NCBI RefSeq assembly: GCF_024198175.1
Contig: NZ_JAJVKV010000003.1
Coordinates: forward strand, 1,116,001-1,180,000
Reading direction: 5' to 3'
Origin: Pyxidicoccus xibeiensis
Lineage (GTDB): Bacteria > Myxococcota > Myxococcia > Myxococcales > Myxococcaceae
DNA length: 64,000 nucleotides
A model generated the notes under the pieces. That model was not told the DNA's origin. It saw only the letters and a program-made list of their open reading frames with translations, and made no database searches. The stretch's first letter is position 1. Each line of letters starts with the position of its first letter. Below, one piece after another: positions 26,303-34,918 of this stretch. The position numbers and the translations under genes are program-made.

Positions 26303-26716
26303 ATGTACCACGCGAGGGAGCTGACGGTGTCCACGCGGGGGCGCGGCTTCACCGACATCACCGGCGACGTGCAGCGGGCGGTGGCGGACAGCGGCGCCCG
26401 GCAGGGGCTGTGCACCGTCTTCCTGCACCACACCAGCGCGTCCCTGCTGCTGTGTGAAAACGCGGACCCGGACGTGCGGAAGGATTTGGAGTCCTTCTTC
26501 GCGCGCCTGGTGAAGGACGGGGACCCGCTGTTCGTGCACGACGCGGAGGGGCCGGACGACATGCCCGCGCACGTGCGGACGGTGCTCACGCAGAACTCGC
26601 TGAGCATCCCCGTGAAGGACGGGGCGGCGGACCTGGGGACGTGGCAGGGCGTCTACGTCTGGGAGCACCGCACGTCACCGCACCGCCGCCGCGTCACAGT
26701 GTCCGTGGTGGGCTGA
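26303..26716 (+). CDS. yjbQ: YjbQ-family protein (UPF0047)
   Basis: A 137-residue single-domain protein matching the UPF0047/YjbQ family, members of which have weak thiamine-phosphate synthase activity and whose main role is unclear. Visible: GRGFTDITGDVQRAV, CTVFLHHTSASLLLCENAD, VRKDLESFFARL, and GTWQGVYVWEHR. Family length is about 138 residues. It sits 4 bp after the esterase gene, last in the cyclophilin-esterase-yjbQ run, and converges on the next gene. Confidence 0.9.
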   Translation: MYHARELTVSTRGRGFTDITGDVQRAVADSGARQGLCTVFLHHTSASLLLCENADPDVRKDLESFFARLVKDGDPLFVHDAEGPDDMPAHVRTVLTQNSLSIPVKDGAADLGTWQGVYVWEHRTSPHRRRVTVSVVG

Positions 26717-26735
26717 GGGGCGTCAGGCGCGCGAA

Positions 26736-27197
26736 TCACATGCAGGTGAACCACTGGGCATTGTAGGCAAGCATCGACTGCACTCCCGTGGCATCGAGCA
26801 CATAGACCCACGGCTTGATGTTGAATTCCGCGGGCCAGATGTCGTTGGGCTCAGTGCAGATGAAGTAGGTCCTGCTCGCGCCTCCCTCCTGGGCGACCCC
26901 GTGGTAGTTCCTGTTGGTGTCGTACCGGTAAGTCGTCTGTGACCAGAAGTACCTGTAGGGAGGCACGCCCCCCGAGGCCGACGCGGTGCAGGTCACGTTC
27001 GAGGCAGCCGGACGCGCGCACGAGATGGAGACTGTCGGAGCCGACAGCGAAGCGACCTCCCCGTCAGCCTGCGCGGCCGCGGAATCGGCCACCGGCTCGC
27101 TGGACTCCCGCAGGTCTTCCGGAGCACCACCGCAAGCCCCCAACAGCAGTACGGCCGAACCCAGGCAAAGCCAGTCACGAATCGCGGAGCGCCGCAT
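26736..27197 (-). CDS. small lipoprotein of unknown function
   Basis: A 153-residue lipoprotein. ATG at 27197 follows GGAG at a good distance and starts MRRSAIRDWLCLGSAVLLLGAC, a signal II peptide with lipobox LGAC. The mature part has a Ser/Ala/Glu linker, then an immunoglobulin-like beta pattern (VSISCARPAASNVTCTASAS, GGVPPYRYFWSQ) with Cys residues that could pair. The style resembles PKD/Ig-like domains, possibly a surface binding domain. No family recognised. A longer start upstream lacks support. Confidence 0.75.
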   Translation of the reverse strand: MRRSAIRDWLCLGSAVLLLGACGGAPEDLRESSEPVADSAAAQADGEVASLSAPTVSISCARPAASNVTCTASASGGVPPYRYFWSQTTYRYDTNRNYHGVAQEGGASRTYFICTEPNDIWPAEFNIKPWVYVLDATGVQSMLAYNAQWFTCM

Positions 27198-27327
27198 CGA
27201 GTCAACTCCAGACAGATGAGAGCGCGGGAATGCGCTCCAGGCGCATGAAAACACGACCAGTCATTAACTCAAGGAAACCGCGAGCACGTTTCGGTTCGGG
27301 GTTGGCGAACCGACACGTCTGCCTTCC

Positions 27328-29388
27328 CTAGCGTCCGTGCCGCGTCGCGGCGACCACCACCTTGCGCGCCTTCTCCGGCGGCCGGGCCTGGCCGCGAATC
27401 CGCACCCAGGAGCCGGGCGCGTCCGGCGTCGCGTGGACCATGGACCAGCCGGTGGGCACCTCCGGCGCCGCCCACGTGTACAGCGCCTTCGCGTCCTTCG
27501 GCGCCAGGTTGATGCAGCCATGGCTCATCGGCTCGCCGAAGCGGTCGTGCCAGTAGGCGGTGTGCAGCGCGTAGTCGTCCTGGAAGAACATGGTCCACGG
27601 CACCGTGGCCACCCGGTAGGTGTCGTTGCCCGCGGTGCCGTTGCCCGTCATGTCGGCTTCGGCGAACTTTATCCAGATGCGGAACAGCCCCTCCGGCGTG
27701 TCCGTGCCCGCCTTCCCGGAGGAGATGAGCGTCGCGTACACGGGCCGCTCGCCCTCGTAGGCCACCAGCACCTGCGCATCCAGGTCCACGTCCAGCCACC
27801 GGTCTCCCGGCTCGACTCCGGGAGGCGCGGGCGTGAACCAGGCCACGTGCAGGTCCTCGCGCGCCACCCAGTGGTCCTCCGCGATGAGCACCCAGTTGCC
27901 ATCCGCCGACAGCTCCCGCACCGCCACCAGCGTGCGAGGCGGCAGCACCGTCTCGCGCGCCGCGCTCGCATCCGGCGCCACCCGCACCTCCACGTCGGCC
28001 CCGGGCCGGGTGCGGGACTGGGCCCAAGCGAAGGGGGTGGACAGCTCCGCGAGCGCCTCCGCATCCACGCCCTCGAAGGAGGACGGCCGGTACTCGCGCA
28101 GCACGCGCGCCTCCAGGTACTGGCCCTCCGTGGTGCGCCAGAACGTCCGGCGGCCCACGCGCACCTGCCCTCGCAGCTGCACCGTCACCGAGCCCTTCAG
28201 CAGCACGCCCTTCCTCCGGGCGCGGGCCAGGGCGAGGCTCGGAAAGGCGCGCACGCGCTTGCCCACCACGCGCGCGTAGATGCCCGGCGTCAGCTCGCCC
28301 TCGCGAAGCTTGGGCAGGTCTCTCACGCGGGGCTCGCGGAAGTTGGGCTCCAGGTAGCGCTCGCAGACCCAGCCGCGCGGCTCGATTTCCACCCACGCGT
28401 CGCAGTCCGGCCCGCGCATCGCCGTGGTGCCCTTCCAGCGCACGCGCATGTCCTGGGCCACCGTGCCCAGCGGCGGTGCGTCCCGGCGGGGCTCCTGGCG
28501 CACGGCGATGGAGCGCCGCACCCGCAGCGAGCCCGCGTCCGGCGCATAGGGCACCGCGTAGGGCGCCAGCTCCGTCCCCGCGTCCGCGCCGCTCGCGGGC
28601 TCCAGGCCGGGCTCGTAGTCCTCCGGGTCCAGGGACGGGTCGATGTCGTCGAGCACCAGGGTGGAGTCCTCCAGCGGCTCCCCGTCCGGACCGAGCACCA
28701 GCTCCACGCCCGGGTTCTTCCGGTCGGAGATGACGACGAGCTGCTCGGCGGGAGGAGGCTCCGCGCCCTCGCCGGCCTCGTCGCGGGGCGGGGGTTTGGG
28801 CATGACGTTCATCGCGGGGTCGCTGGAGAGCGCGGGCGCATGGGCGCGCGAGCCGTCGAAGCCCGGCAGCGCGGAGGCCACCACGAGCGCGGCTGCCGAC
28901 TCGAAGGCGGCGACCTCCGCGAGGTCCTGCATGGGACGAGGCCCGGGCTCGGGCTCCACACCGCCGTCCGTGCTCGTCGCAGCCCCGGTCCGCTGCCACT
29001 CCGCGAGCAGCGCTTCCGACGCTGCGCTGGCGGAAGCGCCACCATCGGCGGCCTCCACCGGCGTGACGGCTCCAGCGGCTGTCGGGCTGGCCTCACCGAC
29101 CCGCGTACCGGCATCCGCGAGCAGGGCCTCCGACGGAGCGCCGCTCGTGGCTGAAGGCGCACCAGCGCCTCCCGCCTCAGCGGCCATTGCGCCGGGAAGA
29201 GCGCCGTGGACGGCAGGCGACGCACCCGCCACCCCCTGCCCACCCGCGCCTGCGGCGCCATCCCGCGCCTCCAGGGCCACCGGCCCCTGCACGCCGACGC
29301 CGCCATCCACGCGTGATACCTCCGGATGGGACGGAGGAGCGCAGGCAGGAGCGGACAGGAGGAGAACGAGCGGAAGCCAACGACGCAT
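27328..29388 (-). CDS. lipoprotein L,D-transpeptidase (YkuD domain)
   Basis: A 686-residue envelope enzyme. ATG at 29388 gives MRRWLPLVLLLSAPAC, a lipobox signal. Residues about 20-230 are low-complexity Ala/Gly/Pro/Glu, probably a spacer across the periplasm. About 275-490 look like SH3-type units (SIAVRQEPRRDAPPLGTVA, EVRVAPDASAARETVLPP). The C-terminal YkuD domain (about 525-660) has DLDAQVLVAYEGERPVYA and MSHGCINLAPKDAKALY with catalytic Cys625 and His623. It would form 3-3 peptidoglycan cross-links or attach proteins to the wall. The long spacer is unusual for the family. Confidence 0.9.
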   Translation of the reverse strand: MRRWLPLVLLLSAPACAPPSHPEVSRVDGGVGVQGPVALEARDGAAGAGGQGVAGASPAVHGALPGAMAAEAGGAGAPSATSGAPSEALLADAGTRVGEASPTAAGAVTPVEAADGGASASAASEALLAEWQRTGAATSTDGGVEPEPGPRPMQDLAEVAAFESAAALVVASALPGFDGSRAHAPALSSDPAMNVMPKPPPRDEAGEGAEPPPAEQLVVISDRKNPGVELVLGPDGEPLEDSTLVLDDIDPSLDPEDYEPGLEPASGADAGTELAPYAVPYAPDAGSLRVRRSIAVRQEPRRDAPPLGTVAQDMRVRWKGTTAMRGPDCDAWVEIEPRGWVCERYLEPNFREPRVRDLPKLREGELTPGIYARVVGKRVRAFPSLALARARRKGVLLKGSVTVQLRGQVRVGRRTFWRTTEGQYLEARVLREYRPSSFEGVDAEALAELSTPFAWAQSRTRPGADVEVRVAPDASAARETVLPPRTLVAVRELSADGNWVLIAEDHWVAREDLHVAWFTPAPPGVEPGDRWLDVDLDAQVLVAYEGERPVYATLISSGKAGTDTPEGLFRIWIKFAEADMTGNGTAGNDTYRVATVPWTMFFQDDYALHTAYWHDRFGEPMSHGCINLAPKDAKALYTWAAPEVPTGWSMVHATPDAPGSWVRIRGQARPPEKARKVVVAATRHGR

Positions 29389-29718
29389 GTATGTCGCACG
29401 GTACGGAGGAGTGCGGCGGGACTCAACGTCGTCACAGGTGAGATCGCCTGCGTAGGACTCCGCGCGAGTGCGCATTCCGTGCGTCTGCAACGGCGGTTGT
29501 CACATGTAACGGAAATGATGTCTCAAATGCCCGGACGCTCCGTCAGCCCACTCCCGCCTGGGAGCGTTCGAGACGCTCCGGGCCGTCGGAGGCCACGGCT
29601 TCGCAGCTGGCATCGAGCCGGCTATTCGAATCCACCACGACCAGGGCCAGCGCCCCGTCTCGAATACGAGGGGGGAGATGTTAGCGTTCCACCCCACCAT
29701 CCTTCTTGGAGTCCCGGC
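29389..29718. promoter_or_regulatory. 330-bp divergent intergenic region
   Basis: No gene supported. It separates the divergent L,D-transpeptidase and Tim44-like genes. A small hairpin, GGAGCGT (29561-29567) with ACGCTCC (29573-29579), lies near the middle. The segment ATTCGAATCC near 29624 looks like a tRNA T-loop in isolation but no cloverleaf surrounds it. No clear promoter hexamers were identified. Confidence 0.3.
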
Positions 29719-30450
29719 ATGCTCCTGCGCCTCCTGGTCTTCCTGACCGTCCTGCTCCCCCTGCCCGCGCTGGCCGGGCCGGGCGGGAAGATTGTCTCCG
29801 CGGCCTTCCGCTCGCCCCTGGGGAGGGTGGTGCTCATCGCGCTCGCCCTCATCCTGCTGCCGCTGTTGGTGTACGTGGCGGTGAAGGAGTGGCGCGCGGA
29901 GCGGCGGACCCGGGCGGCCCTGAAGACGCTGGGGGCAATCCGGCCGGAGTTCGACTGGCTGACCCTGAACGACCGCGTCGTGGAGTGCTTCCACCGCATC
30001 CACTCCGCCTGGCGGCGCGCGGCCATGCGGGAGGCCTCCGACTGGATGACCGACTGGTACTGGCAGAACCAGCAGCTCGTCCACCTGGACCGCTGGGAGC
30101 GGGAGGGGCTGGTGAATCGCTGCACGGTGAACGAGGTGAAGCGCGTGCGGCCCCTCATGGTGGCGTGCCGGAACGAGGACGGCCAGGGCGGCGGCTCACG
30201 CGTGGTGGTGGCCATCACCGCGGAGATGGAGGACTACCTGGAGTCCTGCATCACCGGCCACATCGTGGAGGGAAAGAAGGGCTTCACCGAGGCCACCACG
30301 GTGTGGACGTTCGTCCTCCATGATGGCCGCTGGCGCGTGAACAACATCGAGCCGGACGCCATGACGCTCACCTACGCGAGCGTCGGGAACGAGCTGGAGG
30401 CCCTGCTGGCCCCCAGCAGCCAGGTCACCCGGGCCAGGGACGCGCGGTAG
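29719..30450 (+). CDS. Tim44-like domain membrane protein
   Basis: A 243-residue protein. ATG at 29719 gives signal peptide MLLRLLVFLTVLLPLPALAG, followed by a membrane helix (VVLIALALILLPLLVYVAV, about 37-56). The rest looks like a Tim44/NTF2-type cone: FDWLTLNDRVVECFHRIHSAWRRAAMREASDWM, WEREGLVNRCTVNEVKRV, GKKGFTEATTVWTFVLHDGRWRVNNIEPD. Family proteins bind hydrophobic ligands or lipids; the bacterial role is not known. It converges with the methyltransferase gene. Confidence 0.8.
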   Translation: MLLRLLVFLTVLLPLPALAGPGGKIVSAAFRSPLGRVVLIALALILLPLLVYVAVKEWRAERRTRAALKTLGAIRPEFDWLTLNDRVVECFHRIHSAWRRAAMREASDWMTDWYWQNQQLVHLDRWEREGLVNRCTVNEVKRVRPLMVACRNEDGQGGGSRVVVAITAEMEDYLESCITGHIVEGKKGFTEATTVWTFVLHDGRWRVNNIEPDAMTLTYASVGNELEALLAPSSQVTRARDAR

Positions 30451-30468
30451 GCGCTCCGCGCCCCGGAG

Positions 30469-31293
30469 TCACTTCCGCGTGCCCACCGTGAGGTACGCGT
30501 TGAAGAGGCTCGTCTGCGGGCCTGTGCCGAGCGTCGCCTCCACCCGCTCGCGCCACGCCCGCACCACGCCGTCCCACTGCGCCCCCATCGCCTTGCGCGC
30601 CAGGACGATGGGCGCGGCCGACCTCGCCATCGCATCCACCAGCGCCACCGTCGACGGGTACTCCACGCTGCCCACCACCTCGTGCACGGCCACGTCGACG
30701 AAGCCGGCCTCGGACATCTCGCGCTGGCAGGTCTCCGCGTCGGACAGCGGCATCATGCCGTCACGCGGGGCCCCGCTGCTGCCCCCTCCCGCGCTCATCA
30801 GCTCGGCGAAGCTCTTGTAGACCACGTTCATCGCCGGCGAGCGCTCCAGGGGAAGCCAGCTCGACACGGCGGCCCGGCCGCCCGGGACGAGCACCCGGTG
30901 CAGCTCCCGGAAGCCGCGCGCCCGGTCCGGGAAGAACATCAGCCCGAACATCGAGAACCCCGCGTCGAACGCCCGGTCCTGGAATGGAAGCTCCATTCCA
31001 TCGCCGACGCGCGCCTCGACCTCGAGTCGCTCCCCTGCCACCCGCTCCCGCAGGAGCTCGACCATGCGGGGCGAGAAATCAATCGCCGTCACCCGCGCAC
31101 CGCGCCGCGCCGCCAGCAGCGCGAGCGTCCCGGGGCCGGCCGCGACGTCCAGGACGCGCGTCCCCCGCCCCACGCCCGTGCGCGCGAGTGCGTCGGCGGA
31201 GAACGTCTCGAACACGGGCATCAGCTCGCGCGCGTACTCCGGCGCGACGAGGTCCCAGGGCTCGGGCACGGCGAGGGGCGAAGACGTCGACAT
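30469..31293 (-). CDS. class I SAM-dependent methyltransferase
   Basis: A 274-residue methyltransferase. Motif I VLDVAAGPGTLALLAAR (about 47-63), acidic strand end VTAIDFSPRMVELLRERV, motif for the third strand VGDGMELPFQDRAFDAGFSMFGLMFFPD, and a following LHRVLVPGGRAAVSSWLP. This is the UbiE/Coq5-like Methyltransf_11 layout. The substrate is unknown; no other biosynthetic genes are nearby. It is the last of three minus-strand genes, 42 bp after the C39-like peptidase gene. Confidence 0.9.
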   Translation of the reverse strand: MSTSSPLAVPEPWDLVAPEYARELMPVFETFSADALARTGVGRGTRVLDVAAGPGTLALLAARRGARVTAIDFSPRMVELLRERVAGERLEVEARVGDGMELPFQDRAFDAGFSMFGLMFFPDRARGFRELHRVLVPGGRAAVSSWLPLERSPAMNVVYKSFAELMSAGGGSSGAPRDGMMPLSDAETCQREMSEAGFVDVAVHEVVGSVEYPSTVALVDAMARSAAPIVLARKAMGAQWDGVVRAWRERVEATLGTGPQTSLFNAYLTVGTRK

Positions 31294-31335
31294 GGGGGCC
31301 TCACGAAGAGAATGGGGAAGCGTCGTCGCCAGCTG

Positions 31336-32589
31336 CTACTTCAGGAGTCCGACCACGTCCGCCGGCAGCGACGTGCCCGCCGGCCATACCACGTAGGCCG
31401 CACCGCGCGAGTGCTGCCACGCCCGCCACAGCTCCTCGCGCGAGTAGGTCACCTCCACCGTCTCGTCGGTCTTGAAGGCGGGGTCGTTGCACACCACGTC
31501 GCCTTCCGGCGTGAAGCCCTTCACCACGATGAGGTGCCCATCCGAGCGGCGCACCGGCGAGCTCTTCAGCGTCCCCTCCTCGTAGGCGATGCTGATGCTG
31601 ACCGGGATGCCCACGGCGATGAGCCGCTCCACCTGGGCGAAGCCGTCCAGGCGCAGCACCATGCCGTGCAACGCGCCGCCGCCCATGGCCGACGCGTAGG
31701 CCGTGTTGAAGGTCCAGTTGCCCGTGCCGCCGTAGACGTAGTCATGGGTCCGGTCGGCCGACGCGGGCACCGTGGTGAGCAGCTCCGGCCGCTCCAGCTT
31801 CCGGCTCCAGTAGGCGAGCAGCATCGTGGTGGACGTGGGCGAGCACCACACCGGCCCGCCCTCCGGATAGAGCATCTGCGAGTAGCCCGGCACGTCCAGC
31901 ACCTTGCCCCACGCCACGCGCTCCGACGCGGCGTCCTGGGGCAGGCCGTGCTTGTCACTCACCGCCGCCGACAGCGCCCGCACGCGCGGCGTGGCCTCCG
32001 GGCGCGACGAGTAGAGCCACACCGTCATCCGCAGCGCGTCCGCCCGGCGGCGGAGGTTGAGCGTGTCCGTGGAGACCCTTCCGTCCGCGTCTTCCTGCCC
32101 GTCCACGCTGTGACGCGCCACGGGCTCCTTGTCGAAGGCCCACACGCCCAGCTCGTAGTCCTTCGTCCAGGTGCCCTCGATGCGCGCGGCGAGCGTCACC
32201 TTCAGCCACGTCCCGGGCGGGGTGAGCGCGTCGAAGGACGGCACCACCGTGGTGAAGCCTCCCGGGACGAGCTGCGTGTCCGAGACGGCGACGCCGTAGC
32301 GGTAGCCCTCCGTGTGCAAGCGCGTGCCGCCGTCCGCCGCCGGGCCGGCGGGCACCGGCTCGCTGCCCGTGCGTGCCGTGGCATCCAGCTCCAGCGCGCC
32401 GTCCGCCGCGAGCGCCGTGCCCTCGCGGGTGAAGCGCTCGAAGTCCCGCTCCGCCGCGCTGCGCCGCCACAGGCGGGCCGGGGTCCCCACCTCCTCCGGC
32501 GCGGCCTCGGGGCCCTTGGGCGGCGAGACACAGGCCGTCAGTGTCGAGGCAAGCAGGAGACCCACAGTGGAGAGCGGACGGACGTTCAT
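31336..32589 (-). CDS. C39-like cysteine peptidase lipoprotein
   Basis: A 417-residue lipoprotein (ATG 32589; MNVRPLSTVGLLLASTLTAC, lipobox Cys20). Residues about 40-215 form a beta-rich domain (LELDATARTG, RYGVAVSDTQLVPGG, WLKVTLAARIEGTW). Residues about 225-400 match C39-type peptidases: PGYSQMLYPEGGPVWCSPTS with catalytic Cys249, DGHLIVVKGFTPEGD with His352, and VVCNDPAF, where the Asp/Asn aids catalysis. Such proteins are anchored outside and cleave peptides or cell-wall-linked substrates. It sits between the methyltransferase and the dead S37-like gene, with gaps of 42 and 96 bp, so these could form one unit. Confidence 0.88.
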   Translation of the reverse strand: MNVRPLSTVGLLLASTLTACVSPPKGPEAAPEEVGTPARLWRRSAAERDFERFTREGTALAADGALELDATARTGSEPVPAGPAADGGTRLHTEGYRYGVAVSDTQLVPGGFTTVVPSFDALTPPGTWLKVTLAARIEGTWTKDYELGVWAFDKEPVARHSVDGQEDADGRVSTDTLNLRRRADALRMTVWLYSSRPEATPRVRALSAAVSDKHGLPQDAASERVAWGKVLDVPGYSQMLYPEGGPVWCSPTSTTMLLAYWSRKLERPELLTTVPASADRTHDYVYGGTGNWTFNTAYASAMGGGALHGMVLRLDGFAQVERLIAVGIPVSISIAYEEGTLKSSPVRRSDGHLIVVKGFTPEGDVVCNDPAFKTDETVEVTYSREELWRAWQHSRGAAYVVWPAGTSLPADVVGLLK

Positions 32590-32685
32590 GCCGCGAAGTG
32601 TGTAAGGCCTGCAGTCCGCGGACAAGACGCATCGCACCGGGAAGAGAGCGTCCGCCCGCCACGGACAGTCCGGGGACGCTCGCGC

Positions 32686-34149
32686 CTACCGCGCCCGTCG
32701 CGCCTTCAGCAGCGGGGCGCCAGCCGCGGGGTGCTTGCCGGCTTCCTGCTCGTCGGGCAGGTGGACGGGCACGCCGGCCCACTCGGACAGCCGGCCCAGC
32801 AGGAAGCCGCGCTGGGGCTCCGGCAGCAGGCTCAGCGTCGAGTAGAACCCGATGCTGTCCCCGGCGATGACGCGGTACGAGTCCTTGCGCGCGGACACGT
32901 CGAAGGCGCTCGCGGACCAGGGGCTCAGGTCCCCGTAGACGAGCAGCACGCGCTTCGCCTCGTAGCGCGTCCAGACCTCCGCCGCGGCCAGCGTCCACGG
33001 CTCGTAGTGCTTGCGGACGCCGGACGGCGGGAAGCGCGTGGCGACGTCCTCGCCCGGGTAGCGCAGCAGCGGCCGCAGGTGCGCCTCCGCGTAGCCGGGC
33101 CCGCCCAGCTGCGTGGCGGACTGGTAGTAGCCGGGCGCCGCCTCCTCCAGGCCCTGGTCGGAGAAGGCGAAGTCCAGCGCGGAGACGAAGTTCAAGAAGG
33201 CGAACAGCTCCTCGTCGGACGCGTCCGCCGCGGGGACGTCCTCACACGTCCAGCCGAAGCCGTAGAACTCCCAGAAGTGGAAGGGCAGCTCCACGACGGC
33301 GAACTCGAGGGCCCGGTCCGCGCCCAGCACCTCGAAGGTGAGCCCCTGCGCCTCCAGCGCCTCGAGGAAGGGCCGCAGCGCCTCGCGCCGGGACAGGGTC
33401 TCCCGCTGCACCGTCTCCAGCTGCTCGCGGCAGGCCGCGTCCCCCACCTGCGTCCGGACGAAGCGCACGTGACGCTCGTCCCGGAGGCCCCGGCTGCGGT
33501 GTGCCGAGTAGGGCACGGTGGCGTGGACGTCGTCCGGGAAGAAGAAGCGGTGGGTCAGCGCGGCGGTGCCCCCCTTGAAGACGCCGGTGGACAGCCAGCG
33601 GCCCGGGTACAGCGGCTCGAAGGCCTGGGCGACGCGGTGGATGTCCGCCGCGGCCTGCCACACGTTCAGCTTGCTCCAGTCCAGCGACTGCGGCCGCGAG
33701 GTGCCGAAGAAGCGGTGCTCCACCGTGAGCTGGTTGGCCTGGAGCAGGTCCGCGGGCTCGCTGGGGACCGGCTCGGCGAAGATGGTGGCCCCTTCCGTGT
33801 CGAGCACCATGGGCGCCGCCGCCGAGCGGTGCATCAGCGTCATGCGCTGCTGGAAGCGTGCGCCCCCGGGACGGAGGTGGTCCACCGGCTGCTCGTAGTC
33901 CAGGGTGAAGAAGCGGAACCCGTTCACCCAGATGTCGTCCAGCACCGTGAGGCCGGGGATGGCCTCCAGCTGGACGCGGATGTCCTCGGCTCCTGCCTCC
34001 AGTGCCGGTGCCTCCGTCTGGAGCTCCGGGCCCGGGGCCTCCGGCGCCAGCGACTCCGGCCCGGCCGCGCCACCGCAGGCCACCAGCGCCGCGGTGAGCA
34101 GCGCTCCCCCCCAGCGGCGTCCCTCGTCGAACCACCACCCGTTCCGCAT
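32686..34149 (-). CDS. S37 (PS-10)-type tripeptidyl aminopeptidase homologue, catalytically dead
   Basis: A 487-residue lipoprotein (ATG 34149 after GAGGAG; lipobox LVAC). The body matches the Peptidase_S37/PS-10 family: RFFTLDYEQPVDHLRPGGARF, LTVEHRFFGTSRP, HRFFFPDDVHATVPYSAH, and VLLVYGDLSPWSASAF. Catalytic residues look lost: the nucleophile elbow is STGVFKGG, with Phe191 in place of Ser; the DPW acid is Ser409 in LSPW; and the His site is Ile433 in AGDSIGF, where active enzymes have GGNHG-type. The Phe codon (TTC, 33577-33579) is one base from TCC. Loss at all three sites argues against a sequencing error. It may be a binding or decoy protein. Confidence 0.85.
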   Translation of the reverse strand: MRNGWWFDEGRRWGGALLTAALVACGGAAGPESLAPEAPGPELQTEAPALEAGAEDIRVQLEAIPGLTVLDDIWVNGFRFFTLDYEQPVDHLRPGGARFQQRMTLMHRSAAAPMVLDTEGATIFAEPVPSEPADLLQANQLTVEHRFFGTSRPQSLDWSKLNVWQAAADIHRVAQAFEPLYPGRWLSTGVFKGGTAALTHRFFFPDDVHATVPYSAHRSRGLRDERHVRFVRTQVGDAACREQLETVQRETLSRREALRPFLEALEAQGLTFEVLGADRALEFAVVELPFHFWEFYGFGWTCEDVPAADASDEELFAFLNFVSALDFAFSDQGLEEAAPGYYQSATQLGGPGYAEAHLRPLLRYPGEDVATRFPPSGVRKHYEPWTLAAAEVWTRYEAKRVLLVYGDLSPWSASAFDVSARKDSYRVIAGDSIGFYSTLSLLPEPQRGFLLGRLSEWAGVPVHLPDEQEAGKHPAAGAPLLKARRAR

Positions 34150-34297
34150 GCGTGTCTCCTCGAGAGGGCGCCCATGCCCGATGGCAACCCTGTTGTTGGA
34201 GCCACCCACGGTACCAGCGTCGTCTGGAGCGGCCAGCCGTCATCTGGCCGGGGCCCGGAGTAGGCTCACCCCCAACCGCAGCAAGGAGGATGAGCCG

Positions 34298-34801
34298 ATG
34301 ATGAAGCCCGCCGCCGCCTGTCTCGTGTTGCTCGCGCTCGTGGCGCCCGCCGTGGCCGCCTCGCCGACCGAGGAGACCGCCGTGCTCGACGCGCTCCATG
34401 CGGGGTGTGAGGCCTTCCGCATCGGCGACGTGCGCCTGGTGAACGACTTCCTGGGCGAGGGCTTCACCCTCACCGACTCGTCCGGGAACGTGACGACGCG
34501 GGAGGAGACCCTGACGGAGATACGGAACAAGGAGCCCCGCTACGAGGTCTTCCGCAACCACGACATGAAGGTGCGGCTCTATGGCACCACGGCGGTGGTC
34601 AATGGCATCACCACCGTGAAGGGCACCTCGGGGGGCAAGCCCTTCGCCGCCGAGCTCCAGTTCACCGACACGCTGGTGAAGCAGGACGGGAAGTGGCGAA
34701 TCGTCGCCTCCCACGTGTCCCCGCGCCCGAAGCCGAAGGAGGCGCCGCCGAAGGAGGCGGCTCCGAAGGAGGCAAAGCCCACCGCGCCTCCCGCGCCGTG
34801 A
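34298..34801 (+). CDS. exported SnoaL/DUF4440-like protein
   Basis: A 167-residue exported protein. ATG at 34298 follows AAGGAGGA. Signal peptide MMKPAAACLVLLALVAPAVAA. Residues about 22-140 match the NTF2-like/DUF4440 fold: ETAVLDALHAGCEAFRIGDV, LVNDFLGEGFTLTDSSGNV, TREETLTEIRNKEP, DGKWRIVASHVSP. The C-terminus is a Lys/Pro/Ala/Glu tail (EAPPKEAAPKEAKPTAPPAP). Such proteins often have small-molecule-binding cones with no fixed activity. Start choice is firm; the function is not known. Confidence 0.85.
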   Translation: MMKPAAACLVLLALVAPAVAASPTEETAVLDALHAGCEAFRIGDVRLVNDFLGEGFTLTDSSGNVTTREETLTEIRNKEPRYEVFRNHDMKVRLYGTTAVVNGITTVKGTSGGKPFAAELQFTDTLVKQDGKWRIVASHVSPRPKPKEAPPKEAAPKEAKPTAPPAP

Positions 34802-34918
34802 GTGCTCCGCCGCTGGCCGGGCGGCCGAGCCTGGTCGCACGGCATCCCACCCGCCCGCCAGGCCCGCACCCGCCTCCGCCCTTTCCTTGCGGCGCCCCGG
34901 CAGGTATGCACCTTCGGA

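Noticed and set aside
29600-29660. tRNA-like T-loop (ATTCGAATCC)
   Set aside because: No acceptor, D or anticodon stems can be formed around it.
30682-34263. 1193-codon open frame on the plus strand across three minus-strand genes
   Set aside because: Composition is Arg/His/Gly shadow type, and it covers three well-supported genes with recognisable domains on the other strand.
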